NCBI GenBank assembly: GCA_963749875.1 | Contig: CAVVOX010000003.1 | Location: forward strand, 496,001 to 560,000 | Direction: 5' to 3' | DNA from: JAHQVI01 sp963749875 | GTDB lineage: Bacteria > Pseudomonadota > Alphaproteobacteria > Rhizobiales > Rhodomicrobiaceae | DNA length: 64,000 nt | Shown: positions 49,566 through 59,292 of the stretch, piece after piece | Layout: each line of letters starts with the position of its first letter | How positions within the stretch are numbered: the stretch's first letter is position 1 | Made by a program: the position numbers and the translations under genes | The notes under the pieces: generated by a model | What the model saw: only the letters and a program-made list of their open reading frames with translations | What the model was told of the DNA's origin: nothing | Databases searched by the model: none

Positions 49566-51392
49566 TCAGCGCCGTGCAAAAAGCTTCTCGATGTCGGTGA
49601 GCCTCAGTTCGACGAATGTCGGGCGGCCATGATTGCACTGGCCGGCGGCGGGGGTGGCTTCCATCTCTCGCAGAAGCGCGTTCATTTCGTCCGGCTTAAG
49701 CAGACGGCCGGCGCGGACGCTGCCATGGCAGGCGATTCGTGCGCAGAGTTCGTGCAACCGGTCTTGCAGCGCGGAGGCGGTGCCGAGCACCTCCGTCTCT
49801 TCGGCCAGATCGCGGACGAGCGCCTTGATGTTGGCATTCGCGAGCAGGGCAGGGACTTCGCGCACCAGGATGGCCCCCTCACCGAAGGGCTCAAGAACGA
49901 GGCCGAGGCTGGTTAGCTCCTCGGCGCGGCCCGCGAGAAGTGCGGCGCCATCAGCATCGAGTTCGACCACCTCGGGTATGAGCAGCATCTGCCGTTCGAT
50001 GCCGCCATTGGCGAGCGCGGCTTTCAGCTTCTCGTAAACGAGGCGCTCATGCGCCGCGTGCTGATCGACGATGACGACCGAATTCTCGGTTTCGGCGACG
50101 ATATAGGTCTCGTGAAGTTGGGCGCGCGCCGCGCCGAGCGGGCGCGAAACCAATTCGGCGGGCGGCACATCGCTCGCGGCAGCCGCATTGGCGCTAATGG
50201 CGTCGACACCTTCCAACGGCATTTGCCAGTCTTCCGCAAAGCCGGTGTGGGCGCGCATGGCTTGCCCAGGGGCGGCGCGATAAGCTGTCGGCTGCGCCCA
50301 GGCGGCATTTGTGGGCCGGGCTGCCGGGCTCGGGCCGTCGCCGCGATTGCCGTATGCCATCGCCGCCCCGGTGAGCGCGGTGCTCGTTCGCACGCCGGCC
50401 TCTTCCAGAGTCCGCCGGATGGCGCCGACGACGAGTCCGCGCACAAGGCTGCTATCGCGGAAGCGCACCTCCGATTTCGCCGGGTGCACATTGACATCGA
50501 CCTGCGCCGCCGGAACTGTCAGGAACAGAACCAGCATCGGGTGGCGCCCACGCGGCACGAGATCCCCATAGGCGGCGCGGATCGATGCCATCAGCAGGCG
50601 GTCCGTGACCGGACGGCCATTGATGAAGAGATATTGCATCTGCTGCGTCGGCCGGTTGAGCGTCGGCAAGCCGGCAAATCCGCGAGCCGCAACGCCTTCG
50701 CGTTCGGCACCGATCAGCAGCGCGTCGGCGGCGAACTCCTTGCCCATCACTTTCGCAAGCCGGAGCCGCAGCGCTTCCTCATCTCCCTCCATTACCGCCG
50801 GGAATGTCAGGCTGGCGCGCTCGCCATTGGTCAGCGAGAAGGCGATCGACGGGAAGGCGAGGGCGAAACGCTTGACGAGCTGCCCGATTGCAGTGTTCTC
50901 GGCCTGCTCGGATTTCATGAATTTCAGCCGGGCGGGCGTTGCATAGAATAGGTCACGGACCTCGATGCAGCTCCCTGCATTCAATGCCGCCGGCCTCGGG
51001 CCGTCCTTTTTTCCGGCATCGATTTCGATCTCATGGCCGGCCTTGCCGCCGCGGGGTTTGGACGCGATGCGGAGCCTTGCGACCGCCCCGATGGAGGGAA
51101 GGGCTTCGCCGCGAAAGCCAAGCGTTGAGATGTTCAGCAGATCCTCGCCGGCAAGCTTCGACGTGGCGTGACGTTCGACGGAAAGGACGAGATCGTCCGC
51201 ATCCATCCCGCAGCCGTCGTCGATTACACGGATCAGGCCGAGCCCGCCATTGGCGGTGACGATTTCGATCGTTCTCGCACCCGCATCGATTGCGTTCTCG
51301 ACCAGCTCCTTGACGACGCTGGCCGGCCGCTCGATGACCTCACCCGCCGCGATCCGGTTGATCAGCTCCGGCGGAAGCTGACGTATCGGCAT
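49566..51392 (-). CDS. mutL: DNA mismatch repair protein MutL
   Basis: A 608-aa GHKL ATPase linking MutS recognition to strand incision. N-terminal motifs: LPPELINRIAAGEVIERPASVV, NAIDAGA, DDGCGM, and GFRGEALPSIG. The C-terminal domain carries VDQHAAHERLVYEKL, matching the endonuclease motif DQHA(X)2E(X)4E, plus ACHGSVRAG and CNHGRP, so it should nick DNA itself as in bacteria lacking MutH. ATG 51392 gives the canonical start; its first 53 nt overlap the 3' end of pgi. Confidence 0.95.
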   Translation of the reverse strand: MPIRQLPPELINRIAAGEVIERPASVVKELVENAIDAGARTIEIVTANGGLGLIRVIDDGCGMDADDLVLSVERHATSKLAGEDLLNISTLGFRGEALPSIGAVARLRIASKPRGGKAGHEIEIDAGKKDGPRPAALNAGSCIEVRDLFYATPARLKFMKSEQAENTAIGQLVKRFALAFPSIAFSLTNGERASLTFPAVMEGDEEALRLRLAKVMGKEFAADALLIGAEREGVAARGFAGLPTLNRPTQQMQYLFINGRPVTDRLLMASIRAAYGDLVPRGRHPMLVLFLTVPAAQVDVNVHPAKSEVRFRDSSLVRGLVVGAIRRTLEEAGVRTSTALTGAAMAYGNRGDGPSPAARPTNAAWAQPTAYRAAPGQAMRAHTGFAEDWQMPLEGVDAISANAAAASDVPPAELVSRPLGAARAQLHETYIVAETENSVVIVDQHAAHERLVYEKLKAALANGGIERQMLLIPEVVELDADGAALLAGRAEELTSLGLVLEPFGEGAILVREVPALLANANIKALVRDLAEETEVLGTASALQDRLHELCARIACHGSVRAGRLLKPDEMNALLREMEATPAAGQCNHGRPTFVELRLTDIEKLFARR

Positions 51393-52746
51393 GGTGCCCA
51401 ACCCCCGTCGCCATGCGTGCAAGATAGTCCTTCGTCAGACGCTTGCCGAGCTCCACAGCAGGCTGATCGAACGGATCGACGCCGAGGAGGCTGGCGGCAA
51501 GAATCGTCTCCAGCATATAATGCATCATCAGCCAGCCGAGGGTCCATTCATCAAGGCGCTCGATCTCGATGATCCTCACAGGTCTTTTATGCGCGATGAA
51601 GGCGTCGCCGATCGCATGGGTCTGGGCCAGCACCAGCTCGCCCACCGTATGGCCGGCGAGATAAGGGGCGCCGGCGAGGCCTGCGAGATCGGCGGGAATT
51701 GGCGGCGTGTCCACCTCCGGAACCGATGCGTGGCGGATGATCGTCATCAGGTGGTGCTGCGCCCCGCCGAGATAGAGCTGGAGCTGGGAGTGCTGATCGA
51801 CGGGGCCGAGCGCGCCGACGGGCGTCGTGCCTTCGCTGTCATTCTTGCCGAGGCTTTCCGCCCAGAGCTGAACATACCAGTGCGAGAAACGGGCGAGCCG
51901 GTCAGCATAAGGCATCAGCACATTGACCTTGACCCCGTGTTCCCTGGCAAAAGCGACGGCCAGCGCTGCGCCGACCGCGGGCGGGAATTGCGACGGATCG
52001 CCCTTGGCGCTCTCGAGCTGTTCGATGACGGCGCGTCCGCCGGCCCGGAAGGCTTCAAAGTCGAGACCGCGCGCAAAGGCTGGGATCATACCGACATTGG
52101 TGAAGGCGGAATAGCGGCCGCCTATGTCGGTCCGATGCGGCAGGATGGGGGCGCCGAGCGCGGTCATCAGCTCGCGCAGGCCGTTGGCGACGCCGGGTTT
52201 TTCCGGTTCGGTCAGGGCAAGGAACAGCTCGGGCAGCTTCGCCTCGAGGCCCTGGCGCTTGACCCGGTCGATGGCGGTGAGCGCCTGGCTGAGCGTCTCG
52301 GCCGTCCCGCCGGACTTCGAGATGACGACGAAGCGGGTGCGCTCCAGATTGAGGATGTCGAGACCTTTGGACAGCGAAAGCGCATCGAGATTGTCGTAGA
52401 AGCGCAGGCGCGGCCGGCCGTTCTTGCCGGTCCGGTCGTCGCCGGGAATGAACCAGCCGCCGAGCTGAGCGAGCGCCTGGCCTCCAAGGCTCGACCCGCC
52501 GGTGCCGAAGATGACGACGATATCGGCGCCCTCGACGAGCCGGTCATAGGCGGCGCGGGCCTCCGCAATATCGCTTTTTTCGTAGAGCACGCCGATATGC
52601 GGCAGGCTCCGCTGCCGTGCTTCCTGGCTCAGCTTGTCGAGCGGCGGGCGGAGCTTGTCCAGCCAGCGGGCAAGTTCATCCCTTTGCAGGCCGGCGGAAC
52701 CGATCGCTTCTTCCAGACAACCGCTGATCGAATGGGTGACCGTCAT
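51340..52746 (-). CDS. pgi: Glucose-6-phosphate isomerase
   Basis: A 468-aa protein that interconverts glucose-6-P and fructose-6-P. SIS motifs: IVVIFGTGGSSLGGQAL, VVISKSGGTAETLSQAL, and LMPYADRLARFSHWYVQLWAESLGK. It is shorter than the 550-aa E. coli type, as is usual for this alphaproteobacterial form. The last 17 codons overlap mutL in another frame and encode a non-conserved tail, so the stop may have drifted into mutL or one base may be wrong. It lies 12 nt after the M16-like gene. Confidence 0.93.
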   Translation of the reverse strand: MTVTHSISGCLEEAIGSAGLQRDELARWLDKLRPPLDKLSQEARQRSLPHIGVLYEKSDIAEARAAYDRLVEGADIVVIFGTGGSSLGGQALAQLGGWFIPGDDRTGKNGRPRLRFYDNLDALSLSKGLDILNLERTRFVVISKSGGTAETLSQALTAIDRVKRQGLEAKLPELFLALTEPEKPGVANGLRELMTALGAPILPHRTDIGGRYSAFTNVGMIPAFARGLDFEAFRAGGRAVIEQLESAKGDPSQFPPAVGAALAVAFAREHGVKVNVLMPYADRLARFSHWYVQLWAESLGKNDSEGTTPVGALGPVDQHSQLQLYLGGAQHHLMTIIRHASVPEVDTPPIPADLAGLAGAPYLAGHTVGELVLAQTHAIGDAFIAHKRPVRIIEIERLDEWTLGWLMMHYMLETILAASLLGVDPFDQPAVELGKRLTKDYLARMATGVGHHADTSASAGADQPDRGG

Positions 52747-52758
52747 GCGCCGCCTTTG

Positions 52759-54153
52759 TTATCCGCGCGGTGAAGCGTTCTCCGCAGCCGGTTCGACCTT
52801 GGTTGGCGTCAGCCCGGCCGGTTGGCCGACGATCGTCATGACCAAGCCATCCGGTTTCATGAAGCCGGCCACACGCTTGATGTCGTCAAGCGTGACCGCC
52901 TCGATGAGGCCGTTCCGCTTCTCGACATAGTCGATACCGAGTTCTTCGATCTGAATCCAGAGCAAAGCCTGCGCGATCCGCGCGCTCGAGCTGAAGCGCA
53001 GCGCATAGGAGCCGGTCAGATAGCGTTTTGCATTGTCGAGCTCTTCGGCTGTCGGGCCGTCTTTGGCTACGCGCGCCAGAACCTGCTTGATCACCTCGAT
53101 CAATTCGGCAACCCGCTCATTTTTCGTGGCGACGCCGCCCAGAAAGATACCGGCATGATCGAGCGGAGAGAGATAGCTATAGACGGAATAGGCCAATCCG
53201 CGCTTCTCGCGCACCTCTTCCATCAGCTTCGACGCAAAACCGCCTCCGCCCACGATGTAGTTGAGGACATAGGCGGGAATGAAATCCTCATCCTTGCGCT
53301 TGGGCCCCGGCAAGCCGAAATTCACGATGGTCTGCGGCGTGGGCATCGGGATGACGATCTGGCGCTGTTCGGTTTGCCATATCGCTTCCGGAACGGGCCG
53401 AAGCTCAGCCTTTTCCGGCAAAGCGCCGAAGACGTCATCGAGGGCCGCCGCGAGTTCGGCGGCGGTAATGTCGCCGACCACCGAGACGTAGAGATTGTCG
53501 CGCGCGAAATTCTGCTTCACATAGGCCTTCAGAACGCCGGGCGTCATTGCGTGGATCGCCTTAAGCGAGCCCTTCGTCCGCGTGCCGTAAGGGTGGCCGG
53601 CAAAGACCTGGCTGAACCAGGCGTTGGCGGCGACGTTCTCCGGATTTTCATTGTCCGTCTTCAGGATCGAGATAATCTGCTCGCGCACGCGCTCGAAGGC
53701 GTCGGGGTCCATGCGGGGCTCGGTCAGGGCAAGCCGCATCAGCCGGAAGGCTTCATCCTTGTTCTTGGTCAGCGTCTTGAGGCCGCCCGCCATCACGTCC
53801 CGATGGGCATCGAACGACATCTGAATGGCGAGATCCTGCAGTTTCTCCTGGAAGGCCTCGCTGGGGATGTCGCCTGCGCCCTCGTCGAGCATTCCGCTGA
53901 CGAAGTAGGACACGCCTTCCTTCCCGGCGGGGTCTTGCGCGCTGCCGCCGCGGAAACCGAACTGCATGGCGATGAGCGGCAAGGTGTGATCTTCAACGAG
54001 CCAGGCGGTAATACCCTTCGGGCTGACCACTTTCTGAATGTTCATAGCGTGCGCGGAGGTGAGGAGTCCGGTTAGGAAAAGAAGGCTGCATAGAGCCAGC
54101 AGAGAAAATCGCGGGCGGCTACGGCGCAAACTCATTCGGTAACGCCAGGACAT
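52759..54153 (-). CDS. M16-family zinc-peptidase-like subunit, catalytic motif absent
   Basis: A 464-aa secreted protein (signal peptide ending near SAHAM). It has the M16 fold (VEDHTLPLIAMQFGFRGGSAQDP, VSGMLDEGAG) but lacks the HXXEH zinc motif: the position holds VSYFVSGML. It also contains the R/Y pair region typical of M16 C-terminal domains (EKRGLAYSVYSYL). It most likely forms a heterodimer with the active peptidase encoded 10 nt upstream in the same transcript, as in alphaproteobacterial relatives of the mitochondrial processing peptidase. Confidence 0.9.
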   Translation of the reverse strand: MSWRYRMSLRRSRPRFSLLALCSLLFLTGLLTSAHAMNIQKVVSPKGITAWLVEDHTLPLIAMQFGFRGGSAQDPAGKEGVSYFVSGMLDEGAGDIPSEAFQEKLQDLAIQMSFDAHRDVMAGGLKTLTKNKDEAFRLMRLALTEPRMDPDAFERVREQIISILKTDNENPENVAANAWFSQVFAGHPYGTRTKGSLKAIHAMTPGVLKAYVKQNFARDNLYVSVVGDITAAELAAALDDVFGALPEKAELRPVPEAIWQTEQRQIVIPMPTPQTIVNFGLPGPKRKDEDFIPAYVLNYIVGGGGFASKLMEEVREKRGLAYSVYSYLSPLDHAGIFLGGVATKNERVAELIEVIKQVLARVAKDGPTAEELDNAKRYLTGSYALRFSSSARIAQALLWIQIEELGIDYVEKRNGLIEAVTLDDIKRVAGFMKPDGLVMTIVGQPAGLTPTKVEPAAENASPRG

Positions 54154-54163
54154 GAAGCTGTTC

Positions 54164-55570
54164 CTAATGAAGGGTTTGGCCGGCAGTGGGGATTGTCACC
54201 GGCATGGCTGCGGCGAGCGCCTTATTGACGGCCAGCAGCTCGCCGGTCACCGAACGCTTGAGATCAAGATATTTCTTTGCAGCGGCCTGGATGTCGGCGA
54301 GCGTCACGGCCTCGAGTCGAGCCGCCCGGTTCTTCACGTCCTCGATCGAGCGCCCTGTGGCCAGCGCCCAGCCATAGGTGCGTGCCTGATTGAACTGGCT
54401 ATCCTGATCGTAGACCAGTTGGGCGACCTCCGAATTGCGTGCCCGCTCCAATTCCGCCTCGGTAACGCCGTTCTCCTTGATTTCTGCGATCACGGCGTCG
54501 GCGGATGTCTCGATATCCGCAAGCGGTGTGTCGCCGGCGGCAACGGCATAAAGGCCGATCCGTCCGTAATCCAGATAGTCGCCCGAAAACCAGGCGCTGG
54601 CCGATGAGGCCTTTTTCTCTCCCACGACGAGCTTCTTATACAGCCGGCCGGTGCTTTGCGAGCCCAGGATGACCGACAAGAGCTCGAGCGCTTCGGCCTC
54701 TCTTCCCTCCGCGGTTCGATCGCTCGGCGTCAGATATTGCCGGGACAGGGTGTCCTGGGCAACGCGTTCATCCTTGAGAATGACGCGCCGCGGCGCCCGC
54801 GGTTTCGGCTCCCGGACACGAAAACGCGGCGGCAGCGTCTCCGATGGCTTCAGCTTGCCATAGGTTTCCTTCGCCAGCCTGATGACGTCGTCGGCCTCAA
54901 CATCGCCAGCGACGACGAGGATCGCATTATTCGGCGCATAATAGCGCTTGTAGAAATTGATCGCGTCCGCTTGCGTCAGCCCTTTGATCTCATGCTCCCA
55001 GCCGATGGTCGGGATCTGGTAGGGATGCGACAGGAACAGCGTGGCGCCCATCTGCTCCGAGAGGATGCTGCTCGGGTCGTTATCCACCCGGGAGCGGCGC
55101 TCCTCGAGGATGACATTGCGCTCGTTGAGGACGTCCTCCTCGCCAAGCTTCAGATTCGCCATCCGGTCCGCTTCCATTTCCATGACGAGCTGCAGGCGGT
55201 CCTTCGCCACCCGCTGGAAATAAGCCGTGACATCCTGAGTGGTGAAGGCGTTGTCCTGGCCGCCGTTGCGCGCGACGATCTTGGAGAATTCGCCCGGCGC
55301 GATCTTCTTGGTTCCTTTGAACATCAGATGTTCGAGGAAATGCGCGATACCCGATTTGCCGCGCGGCTCATCGGCGCTGCCCACCTTGTACCAGATGATG
55401 TGGGTAACGACCGGGGCGCGACGATCGGGAATAACGACGATTTCCAGGCCATTCGGCAAGGTTGCCTGGGTGATCTCTGCCGGAGCGGCAAAGCTGGGGG
55501 AAACGGTTGCTGTAAGAGCCATTAAGAAGACCAAGAGCGCGGGAAGCGTCCGTGTGTTCGAAGCGATCAT
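54164..55570 (-). CDS. M16-family zinc peptidase, catalytic subunit
   Basis: A 468-aa secreted protein with a signal peptide (cleavage near SFAAP). The inverted zinc motif HFLEHLMFKGT (HXXEH) is intact, with the distal Glu expected in the RMANLKLGEEDVLNERNVILEE region. The C-terminal domain has the usual ARTYGWALATG-type segment. It probably degrades peptides in the periplasm together with the following inactive partner. Confidence 0.92.
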   Translation of the reverse strand: MIASNTRTLPALLVFLMALTATVSPSFAAPAEITQATLPNGLEIVVIPDRRAPVVTHIIWYKVGSADEPRGKSGIAHFLEHLMFKGTKKIAPGEFSKIVARNGGQDNAFTTQDVTAYFQRVAKDRLQLVMEMEADRMANLKLGEEDVLNERNVILEERRSRVDNDPSSILSEQMGATLFLSHPYQIPTIGWEHEIKGLTQADAINFYKRYYAPNNAILVVAGDVEADDVIRLAKETYGKLKPSETLPPRFRVREPKPRAPRRVILKDERVAQDTLSRQYLTPSDRTAEGREAEALELLSVILGSQSTGRLYKKLVVGEKKASSASAWFSGDYLDYGRIGLYAVAAGDTPLADIETSADAVIAEIKENGVTEAELERARNSEVAQLVYDQDSQFNQARTYGWALATGRSIEDVKNRAARLEAVTLADIQAAAKKYLDLKRSVTGELLAVNKALAAAMPVTIPTAGQTLH

Positions 55571-55650
55571 GAGCTGCAGCGAGCCTTTATCTGTACTGTA
55601 AAAGGCTTATCGCAGGGGAGAACGGTGCGACAAGTTACAAATTCGACAGA

Positions 55651-55669
55651 CCCCGTGTGGCGCACGGGG
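55651..55669. terminator. Hairpin between lipoprotein and M16 peptidase genes
   Basis: CCCCGTG, 5-nt loop, CACGGGG; no T run on the minus strand. It may be a weak terminator or mRNA-stabilising hairpin after the lipoprotein gene. Confidence 0.3.
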
Positions 55670-55711
55670 CATTTCTGAGAGAAGCGGGATCGCCCGGCAG
55701 CAGGGCTTCAG

Positions 55712-56167
55712 CTAGTCGGAGGTCGCGGGGCCGCCGCCGACCCCCTTGCTGATGGCCTCGCCAACCTTCGACGGACAGCGGGCTTCTCGGCCGACATTCT
55801 TTTCAAACTCGGATATGTCTACATCCGAATCCCATTTGCCTTCCCGGCAATATTTTTCGTAGGCCGCAGCCTCTTCTTCCGCCTTGCGCTTCTTGATCTT
55901 GTCAGGATCATGAGGCCAGTTTTGCTCTGCGGCGGCAGTGCGCGTGCCGGGCTCGGGAAGTTTTTCGGTCGAGGGCGGGATGACGATGCCGGGCCGTTCG
56001 GGCACGTCTTCGTCGTCGGCTTTCTTCGAGGTCAGATGGATGCCTGCGGCTTCGAGGATCGGCGCGTCGATCTGAACGTCGGCAGCATTGCAGCCGCCAA
56101 GGCTGAGAGCAGCGCCCATAAGGGCGGCCAAGGCAAGATTGCGCTGCCCGATGTCGATGAGTGCCAT
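55712..56167 (-). CDS. Putative lipoprotein, 151 aa
   Basis: The N terminus ends in a lipobox (LSLGGCN, Cys about residue 26), so it is probably lipid-anchored. The rest is charged and largely disordered (KADDEDVPERPGIVIPPSTEKLPEPGTR), followed by a helical KKRKAEEEAAAYEKYCREG segment with two more Cys. Function unknown. It directly follows lspA (33 nt), the gene for the peptidase that matures lipoproteins. Confidence 0.75.
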   Translation of the reverse strand: MALIDIGQRNLALAALMGAALSLGGCNAADVQIDAPILEAAGIHLTSKKADDEDVPERPGIVIPPSTEKLPEPGTRTAAAEQNWPHDPDKIKKRKAEEEAAAYEKYCREGKWDSDVDISEFEKNVGREARCPSKVGEAISKGVGGGPATSD

Positions 56168-56200
56168 TCGATTTCCCCCGAATCGCGTTTCTGCCCGTCA

Positions 56201-56755
56201 CTATACGCTTTTTGGGACTTTTGTGTGACCCGGTCTTAGCCAGTCCAGGACGAGGCCAATGACGCCCGCCGTGATCGCGACATCGGCGATATTGAACACA
56301 TACCAGTAATATCCGGCATAATGAAAGGAGAAGAAATCGGCAACCGCGCCGTAAACGAGCCGGTCGATCAGGTTTCCGAGCGCTCCCCCGATGATCAGAC
56401 CGATGGAAATGGCGGCAAGCCGCGAGGCGGCGTTGCTCATCCATAGAAGAAGCGCGCCAACAGCCGCCAGCGAGACGCCCATTAGCGCGATGCGGCCGGC
56501 CACATTATCCTGCGGGAGGAGCCCATAGGAGATGCCGGGGTTCCAGACCATGATGAGGTCGAAAAACGAGGTGACGGCAACGCGCCCCCGTTCGGTGATG
56601 TGGTAGATTTCCATCATCCAGAATTTGTGGAGCTGATCGGCAATAAGGGCGATCGCCGCCACGATCAGGCCGAGCAGGCTATGGCGGCCCCAGATCCGGA
56701 TATCCCTGATGCTTGCCTTGATGCCGTGCTCGCGTGCCTCGGACATGGTGCGCAT
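56201..56755 (-). CDS. lspA: Lipoprotein signal peptidase LspA
   Basis: A 184-aa inner-membrane aspartyl protease that cleaves prolipoproteins after lipidation. Four helices. The catalytic Asp residues lie in GGALGNLIDRLVYG and YVFNIADVAITAG; the conserved VWNPGISYGLL is also present. ATG 56755 is chosen; the frame is open to 56788. Confidence 0.93.
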   Translation of the reverse strand: MRTMSEAREHGIKASIRDIRIWGRHSLLGLIVAAIALIADQLHKFWMMEIYHITERGRVAVTSFFDLIMVWNPGISYGLLPQDNVAGRIALMGVSLAAVGALLLWMSNAASRLAAISIGLIIGGALGNLIDRLVYGAVADFFSFHYAGYYWYVFNIADVAITAGVIGLVLDWLRPGHTKVPKSV

Positions 56756-56849
56756 TCTTGTCCCGCTTGTTCGGATCGAATGAGCCAATCCGCTTACCGG
56801 GCAAGACCGGCGCCGTCAAGGTGAGGGCAAAGGCGCATCCAATGCCGCA

Positions 56850-59237
56850 TCAGCCAATCTTGCGGGAAAATCGGCGTTTTGCGGCGTTTTCGGTCCGCTT
56901 GACGAGCAGCATGCAGGCGGGCAGCAAGAGGAGCCCGCCGATCATTGCCGCAATCAGGGTTGTCGCGCTCAGCCGGCCGAATAGCCGCAAGGAGGGCAAA
57001 TCCGAGAAGATGGTGACGGCAAGACCGCAGGCCAGCACGATGCTTGTGAGAATCAGCGCGGGTCCGATCAGTTCGGCGGCACGGGCTGCCGCCAGGACCG
57101 GATCGCTGCCGGGCGTGTCCTCCAGCCGCAGCCGGTTGAGGTAGTGAACCGTGGCGTTCAGGCCCAGGCCGAATGCGACGGTGAGCGCAATAATGCTGGC
57201 GAATTGAAGGCCCTCGCCGGTCAGGGCGAGCGTGGCTCCGGAGGTAACGACCGGGAAGAGCCCTGGCAAGAGGCTTACCGCACCCATGAGGACGGAGCGA
57301 AAGGCAAGCCCGATGAGAAGGGAGACGAGCACCATCTCCGCCGTCAGCATCATATTGATCTTCTGAATCATGGCGGCGCTGTTGCGCGCGGCAATGACCG
57401 AGAGGCCGCTGACCGAAATCCGGTAGTCGGGATGGGCTGCGCGGATCGGATCGAGCTTCCGGTCCAGCGTATTGACCGTCGGCAGGAGGGCGCTTGCATC
57501 GACATCCGGGATGCGCCCGGTCACGACGGCGGCGTCCTGTTCGGCGGTGACGAAGCGGCGGGTCAGATGGGCCGGCAGGAGGCCGACATATTGCATCAAT
57601 GTCGGGATATTGTTCTGGCCCGTTTCGGCGAGCCACCGCATCAGCGTTTCGACCGACCAGACATTGCCGACGCCCGCCTGCTGCTCGACGACCCGGTGCA
57701 CCTTGGCAATGACGGCGAGCGGCTGCGGTTCATAGAGCGTTGTTCCGGCGGGCAATTCGATCATCACATCGACCGGGTTCGCCCCGGTCAGCTTGGCGTC
57801 GAGCCGGCTCGTGGCGGCAACCGCCTGCTCGCGGTCGGGGACCTGGTCGGCCAGGCGGTAGCGCGGCTCCAGCGTCAGATGAGCAACGCCGAGGCCCACG
57901 GCAAGCCCCAGCCCCAGCCCCGCGAAAGCCCATGCCCGGCGGGTCACATTGTCCGCCACCCATGTGCAAAAGCGCCGCAGGATCGCCATCGGCGCGTCCT
58001 GCTCGGCCAGTCTTGCCGCAATCTCCGCGTCCTTGCCGATGACCAGCATGGCCACCAGCGGCAGAACGATGATGACGGCGAGGAAAGCGACGGCCATGCA
58101 GATTGCGCCGGCTTTGCCGAAGATCTGGATCGAGGCGGAATCGGCGAAGGTCAGCGCGACGAAGGACAGGGCGGCCGTGGCGCTGCTGAGGAAACAGGCC
58201 GGGCCGACGACCAGCAGCGCATATCGGATCGCCTGGACACGGCTGTCGCCCGCCAAGAGCCTTTCGCGCAGCGCGAAGGTGATCTGCATCGAATCGGCAA
58301 AGCCCATGACCATGGTCAAAGGCGAGATGACATTGAGGAAGAGGTTGAGACGGAAATCGGCCCAGCCGAGCGTGCCGAGCGACCAGAGAATTGCGATGGC
58401 GGGCGGTATGACGGCAATCGCGATGAACGAAAAATGCCGGAAGAAGACCAGCGCGATGATGACGCCGATCAGAAAGCCGAGGCCATTATAGATGATCCGG
58501 TCATGCTGGACGGCGTTGCGGATTTCCTGCTGCATCACGGGCGCGCCGGCGAGCTGGGCCCTGAGTCCGGTGCCTTCGAGCTGGGTGGCGACCGTGTCCT
58601 GAATGTCGCTGATCGTCTGTTTCAGGCCGCTGCTTTGCGTAAGCTCCGGCGCGAGCGCGACGACGATCAATGTCAGCTGGCCATCGGAGGAAAGCAGCTT
58701 GCCGTCCAGGATGCGATTGGCGCGGACCTCGCTGATAAGCTGCCGATAGGCGTCACCTTCCGGCAGGGTCGCAGGGAAGAGCGGCGCCGGTAATCTTCCC
58801 GGCTGGGGCGATGCGCGCGCGGAAAAGATCGATATGAGGCCGCGTAGCCCGTCGACGAATTGCAGCTCGATGACGGCGCTGCGAAGGGCTTCGATGGTGG
58901 ACCGTTCGAGCAGCGTCGGCCCTTCGATAACGACGAGAACGTCATGCTCGCTCGATGGGAATCGGCGCGTGAAGGTCTCGAACTGCCTGAATTCAGGTGT
59001 GTCCGCGCGGAACAGCTCCGAAAGGGAATCGTCGACCTTGATACGATTGACGCCGAATGCCGCCAGGATTGAGATGACGAGAACGGCGAGCAGAGTCGCC
59101 AGCCGGAAGCGTAAAGGGACGAGCCCGATCCGCTCAAGTCCGAAGCTGAACGACATCCCGCGCTTGGGCGCGGTTTGCTCCCCGATATGTTTCTGCATCT
59201 CGGCGTGCCCCAGATTCGCCCCCGCCGACAGAGGCAT
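56850..59237 (-). CDS. MMPL/RND-superfamily transporter
   Basis: A 795-aa protein with about 12 membrane helices in two SSD-like bundles and two periplasmic loops. Visible features: helix 1 (LATLLAVLVISILAAFG) then KVDDSLSELFRADTPEFRQFE, the first bundle with ISPLTMVMGFADSMQ, and the second with ALTVAFGLGLNATVHYLNRLR. It resembles the HpnN-type hopanoid/lipid transporters and other RND lipid exporters, but no hopanoid genes are nearby, so the substrate is left open. The start is ATG 59237, or Met at 59156 before SFSFGLERIGLVPLRF. Confidence 0.85.
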   Translation of the reverse strand: MPLSAGANLGHAEMQKHIGEQTAPKRGMSFSFGLERIGLVPLRFRLATLLAVLVISILAAFGVNRIKVDDSLSELFRADTPEFRQFETFTRRFPSSEHDVLVVIEGPTLLERSTIEALRSAVIELQFVDGLRGLISIFSARASPQPGRLPAPLFPATLPEGDAYRQLISEVRANRILDGKLLSSDGQLTLIVVALAPELTQSSGLKQTISDIQDTVATQLEGTGLRAQLAGAPVMQQEIRNAVQHDRIIYNGLGFLIGVIIALVFFRHFSFIAIAVIPPAIAILWSLGTLGWADFRLNLFLNVISPLTMVMGFADSMQITFALRERLLAGDSRVQAIRYALLVVGPACFLSSATAALSFVALTFADSASIQIFGKAGAICMAVAFLAVIIVLPLVAMLVIGKDAEIAARLAEQDAPMAILRRFCTWVADNVTRRAWAFAGLGLGLAVGLGVAHLTLEPRYRLADQVPDREQAVAATSRLDAKLTGANPVDVMIELPAGTTLYEPQPLAVIAKVHRVVEQQAGVGNVWSVETLMRWLAETGQNNIPTLMQYVGLLPAHLTRRFVTAEQDAAVVTGRIPDVDASALLPTVNTLDRKLDPIRAAHPDYRISVSGLSVIAARNSAAMIQKINMMLTAEMVLVSLLIGLAFRSVLMGAVSLLPGLFPVVTSGATLALTGEGLQFASIIALTVAFGLGLNATVHYLNRLRLEDTPGSDPVLAAARAAELIGPALILTSIVLACGLAVTIFSDLPSLRLFGRLSATTLIAAMIGGLLLLPACMLLVKRTENAAKRRFSRKIG

Positions 59238-59292
59238 CTATAAGCCTTAGTCTAATTTGCATTTGCGCCGCAAGGCCGGCGTTAACAAAAAT

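Noticed and set aside
51391..52773. 460-codon plus-strand frame opposite pgi
   Set aside because: Antisense shadow of a well-supported isomerase gene.
57144..58793. 549-codon plus-strand frame opposite the MMPL transporter
   Set aside because: Composition is extreme (Asp/Gly/Arg/His), no domain is visible, and the opposite strand has clear RND membrane helices.
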